Assembly: GCA_937916415.1 (NCBI GenBank)
Contig: CALGGH010000207.1
Coordinates: forward strand, 1-15,216
Source of the DNA: an uncultured Lachnospiraceae bacterium
GTDB lineage: Bacteria > Bacillota > Clostridia > Lachnospirales > Lachnospiraceae
Length of the DNA stretch: 15,216 nt
Direction of reading: 5' to 3'
Positions 13,592 through 15,216 of this stretch are shown here, piece after piece (within the stretch, counting starts at the first letter, position 1; the number at the start of each line of letters is the position of its first letter). The notes beneath the pieces are model-generated. The model was not told the DNA's origin. It saw only the letters and a program-made list of their open reading frames with translations, and ran no database searches. The position numbers were made by a program, and so were the translations under genes.

Positions 13592-14095
13592 ATGCACGTA
13601 GTGTTACACCAACCGGAAATCCCCGCAAACACGGGAAACATAGGCAGGACGTGCCTGGCTGCGGGCACGCCGCTGCACCTGATCGAGCCGCTGGGCTTTC
13701 AGTTAAACGAAAAGGCGCTTAAAAGGGCCGGCCTTGACTATTGGCATGACCTGGAGGTGACCAGGTACGTGGATTATCCGCATTTTCTGGAAGCGCACCC
13801 GGGAGCCGTCATCTGGAAGGCAACGACCAAGGCAAGGCGGACTTACGCGGACGTAACGTACGGTCCGGACGATTACGTCATGTTTGGCAGGGAGTCCGCG
13901 GGAATTCCCGAGGAGATCCTCGTGGATGACGAGGAGCATTGCATCCGCATCCCCATGGCTGAGGACGTCCGCAGCCTGAACCTGTCCAACGCGGTGGCGG
14001 TGGTGCTCTATGAGGCATTGAGGCAGCAGGGGTTTAAGGGACTGGAGAAAGCCGGAAACCTGCACAGGCTGCACTGGAATTCAGAGGAATCATAA
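13592..14095 (+). CDS. trmL: tRNA (cytidine/uridine-34-2'-O)-methyltransferase TrmL
   Basis: A SPOUT-class (knotted) methyltransferase that methylates the 2'-O of the wobble base 34 in leucine tRNAs, using SAM. The 167-residue protein starts with VVLHQPEIPANTGNIGRTC (3-21) and has FGRESAGIPEE (98-108) and IPM with VRSLNLSNAVAVVLYEAL, the three SPOUT motifs that build the knot. Length is normal. No ribosome binding site is visible: the 9 bases before the ATG are AAACGAAAC-like, and further upstream lies the palindromic doublet. The start is nevertheless sound because the family begins exactly here (MxVVLHQPEIP). Confidence 0.94.
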   Translation: MHVVLHQPEIPANTGNIGRTCLAAGTPLHLIEPLGFQLNEKALKRAGLDYWHDLEVTRYVDYPHFLEAHPGAVIWKATTKARRTYADVTYGPDDYVMFGRESAGIPEEILVDDEEHCIRIPMAEDVRSLNLSNAVAVVLYEALRQQGFKGLEKAGNLHRLHWNSEES

Positions 14096-14105
14096 AAATA
14101 GTATG

Positions 14106-14123
14106 CCCGGATGATCGTCCGGG
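14106..14123 (+). other. Small hairpin between trmL and the carboxypeptidase gene
   Basis: CCCGGA (14106-14111) pairs with TCCGGG (14118-14123) around a 6-nt loop. No T-run follows, so it is not a clear terminator. It may be a weak stop, or a structure that shapes the leader of the next gene. Confidence 0.3.
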
Positions 14124-14131
14124 ATGGCTGC

Positions 14132-15184
14132 ATGAAAAAAAACAAAGAAACGATAATCAAATTCGCATGCCTGCTCCTGTGCGTTGTCATGGTTACGTGG
14201 TCGCTGCCCATAGCCGGATTCGCGGCCAAGTCCGGGCGCGCGGAGACTCCTGAGGAACTGGAGGCAAATGCCGGGGAGCGCAGGAAGCTGCCGATCCAGT
14301 CCAATGAGATACCCGGGTGGCCGGCCGGCCCCGAAGTGGGAGCCGAGGCCGCGATACTCATGGACTGTGCGACCGGAACCATTCTGTATGCCAAAAACGT
14401 GGATGAGGAGCTTTATCCTGCCAGCACCACCAAGCTCATGACGTGCCTGATCGCCATGGAGAGGGGCGACCTGAACGACATGGTTGAGTTCAGCTACGAC
14501 GCGGTGCATTCGGTTCCGTCGGACGGATCGACCATAGGCATGGACGCGGGGGAAGCCCTGACGCTGGAGCAGAGCCTCTATGGCATCATGGTGGGCAGCG
14601 CCAACGAGGTCGCCAATGCGGTTGGCGAGTACGTGGCCGGATCTGTGGACGCGTTCGTGGATCTGATGAATGAGAGGGCAGCCGAGCTTGGCTGTGAGCA
14701 TACGCATTTTGCCAATACCAACGGATATCATGATGACGATCACTATACCACCGCGAGGGACCTCGCGCTGATCGCGAGGGAATACTTTTCCAACGAGATG
14801 CTTTCGCGCATCGGAAACACCGCAAGGTATCACTTCGAGCCGACGGAAACCCAGCCGGATGACTTTTATCTCAACAATAAGCACGCCCTGATCAACGGAG
14901 AAGTCCCATATGAGGGAATCAAGGGAGGCAAGACCGGATATACCGGCGACGCCAGGCAGACGCTGGTGACCTGCTGTGAGCAGAGCGGCATGAAATTGAT
15001 CTGCGTGGTCATGATGGAGGAATCCCCGGAACAGTTTTATGATACCGAGACTCTGTTTAACTATGGCTACAGCAACTTTTCCACGGTAAACGTCAGTGAC
15101 TACGAAACGCGCTTTACTCCGCATGAGAGCGACTTTTTTAAGACGGGAACCGACATTTTCGGCAATTCGTCGCCTTTTTTGATG
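14132..15184 (+). CDS. D-alanyl-D-alanine carboxypeptidase (DacF-like), 3' end missing
   Basis: A serine peptidase of the low-molecular-weight penicillin-binding protein group (S11) that trims the terminal D-Ala of peptidoglycan peptides outside the membrane. A signal peptide covers about residues 1-31 (MKKNKE, a hydrophobic core, then IAGFAAK). The three active-site motifs are present: STTK (S98, K101), SAN (S156, N158) and KTG (267-269). The 351 genuine residues reach past the catalytic domain into the expected start of the C-terminal domain; the rest, including any membrane anchor, is lost. From 15185 the frame continues into sequencing adapter as RSEEHTSELQ, which is not protein. The ATG at 14132 is chosen because it gives a proper signal peptide; an in-frame ATG at 14111 does not improve it. 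Confidence 0.93.
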
Positions 15185-15216
15185 AGATCGGAAGAGCACA
15201 CGTCTGAACTCCAGTC
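15185..15216 (+). other. Illumina TruSeq adapter (sequencing artefact)
   Basis: The last 32 bases begin AGATCGGAAGAGCACACGTC and match the common TruSeq adapter to the final base. In the carboxypeptidase frame they give RSEEHTSELQ, a peptide well known as adapter contamination in protein databases. This stretch should be trimmed and does not belong to the genome. Confidence 0.98.

Noticed and set aside
14090..15199. Long minus-strand open frame opposite the carboxypeptidase gene
   Set aside because: Its start lies inside adapter sequence, and the plus strand encodes an intact S11 peptidase with all active-site motifs.

Overview
The window looks like a contig from a Gram-positive anaerobe of the class Clostridia. 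The evidence is the order rqcP, divIC-like, tilS, hpt, ftsH (a conserved Firmicutes block), the flavin reductase-rubredoxin fusion typical of strict anaerobes, the Clostridia-type citrate synthase, AGGAGG-like ribosome binding sites, and frequent AGG (Arg) and ATA (Ile) codons. Genus cannot be fixed from the sequence. The sporulation genes that usually interrupt this block in spore formers (yabP, yabQ, spoIIE) are absent, which suggests a non-sporulating lineage. All genes are on the + strand.

Layout. Positions 1-349 hold rqcP, bracketed by copies of a small palindromic repeat with a constant GGGGACGG loop core. Positions 379-776 hold a promoter, a DivIC/FtsB-like division gene and a terminator on its stop codon. 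Positions 891-4934 hold tilS (with expanded low-complexity linkers), hpt and ftsH as a probable operon. Positions 4935-5357 are non-coding: a strong terminator, a two-part tandem repeat array (four 25-bp units, then three 28-bp units) and a good sigma-A promoter touching the last repeat. Positions 5358-8290 hold an operon of a chemoreceptor, a beta-carbonic anhydrase and a flavin reductase-rubredoxin protein, closed by a terminator. Positions 8374-12766 hold citrate synthase directly followed by a GH2 beta-galactosidase. Positions 12825-14095 hold trmB and trmL, separated by an inverted pair of the same palindromic repeats. From 14132 a D-alanyl-D-alanine carboxypeptidase runs off the end of the window.

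The last 32 bases (15185-15216) are Illumina TruSeq adapter, not genome. They are read in frame as a false tail on the carboxypeptidase. The left edge of the window lies inside a copy of the dispersed repeat, so both contig ends have a technical explanation.

Most genes are housekeeping: ribosome rescue, division, tRNA modification, purine salvage, membrane proteolysis and cell-wall trimming. I do not see a new multi-gene system. The most interesting material is non-coding: the covarying palindrome family, the inverted doublet that supplies the trmB stop codon and occupies the trmL leader, and the tandem array in front of the chemoreceptor promoter.
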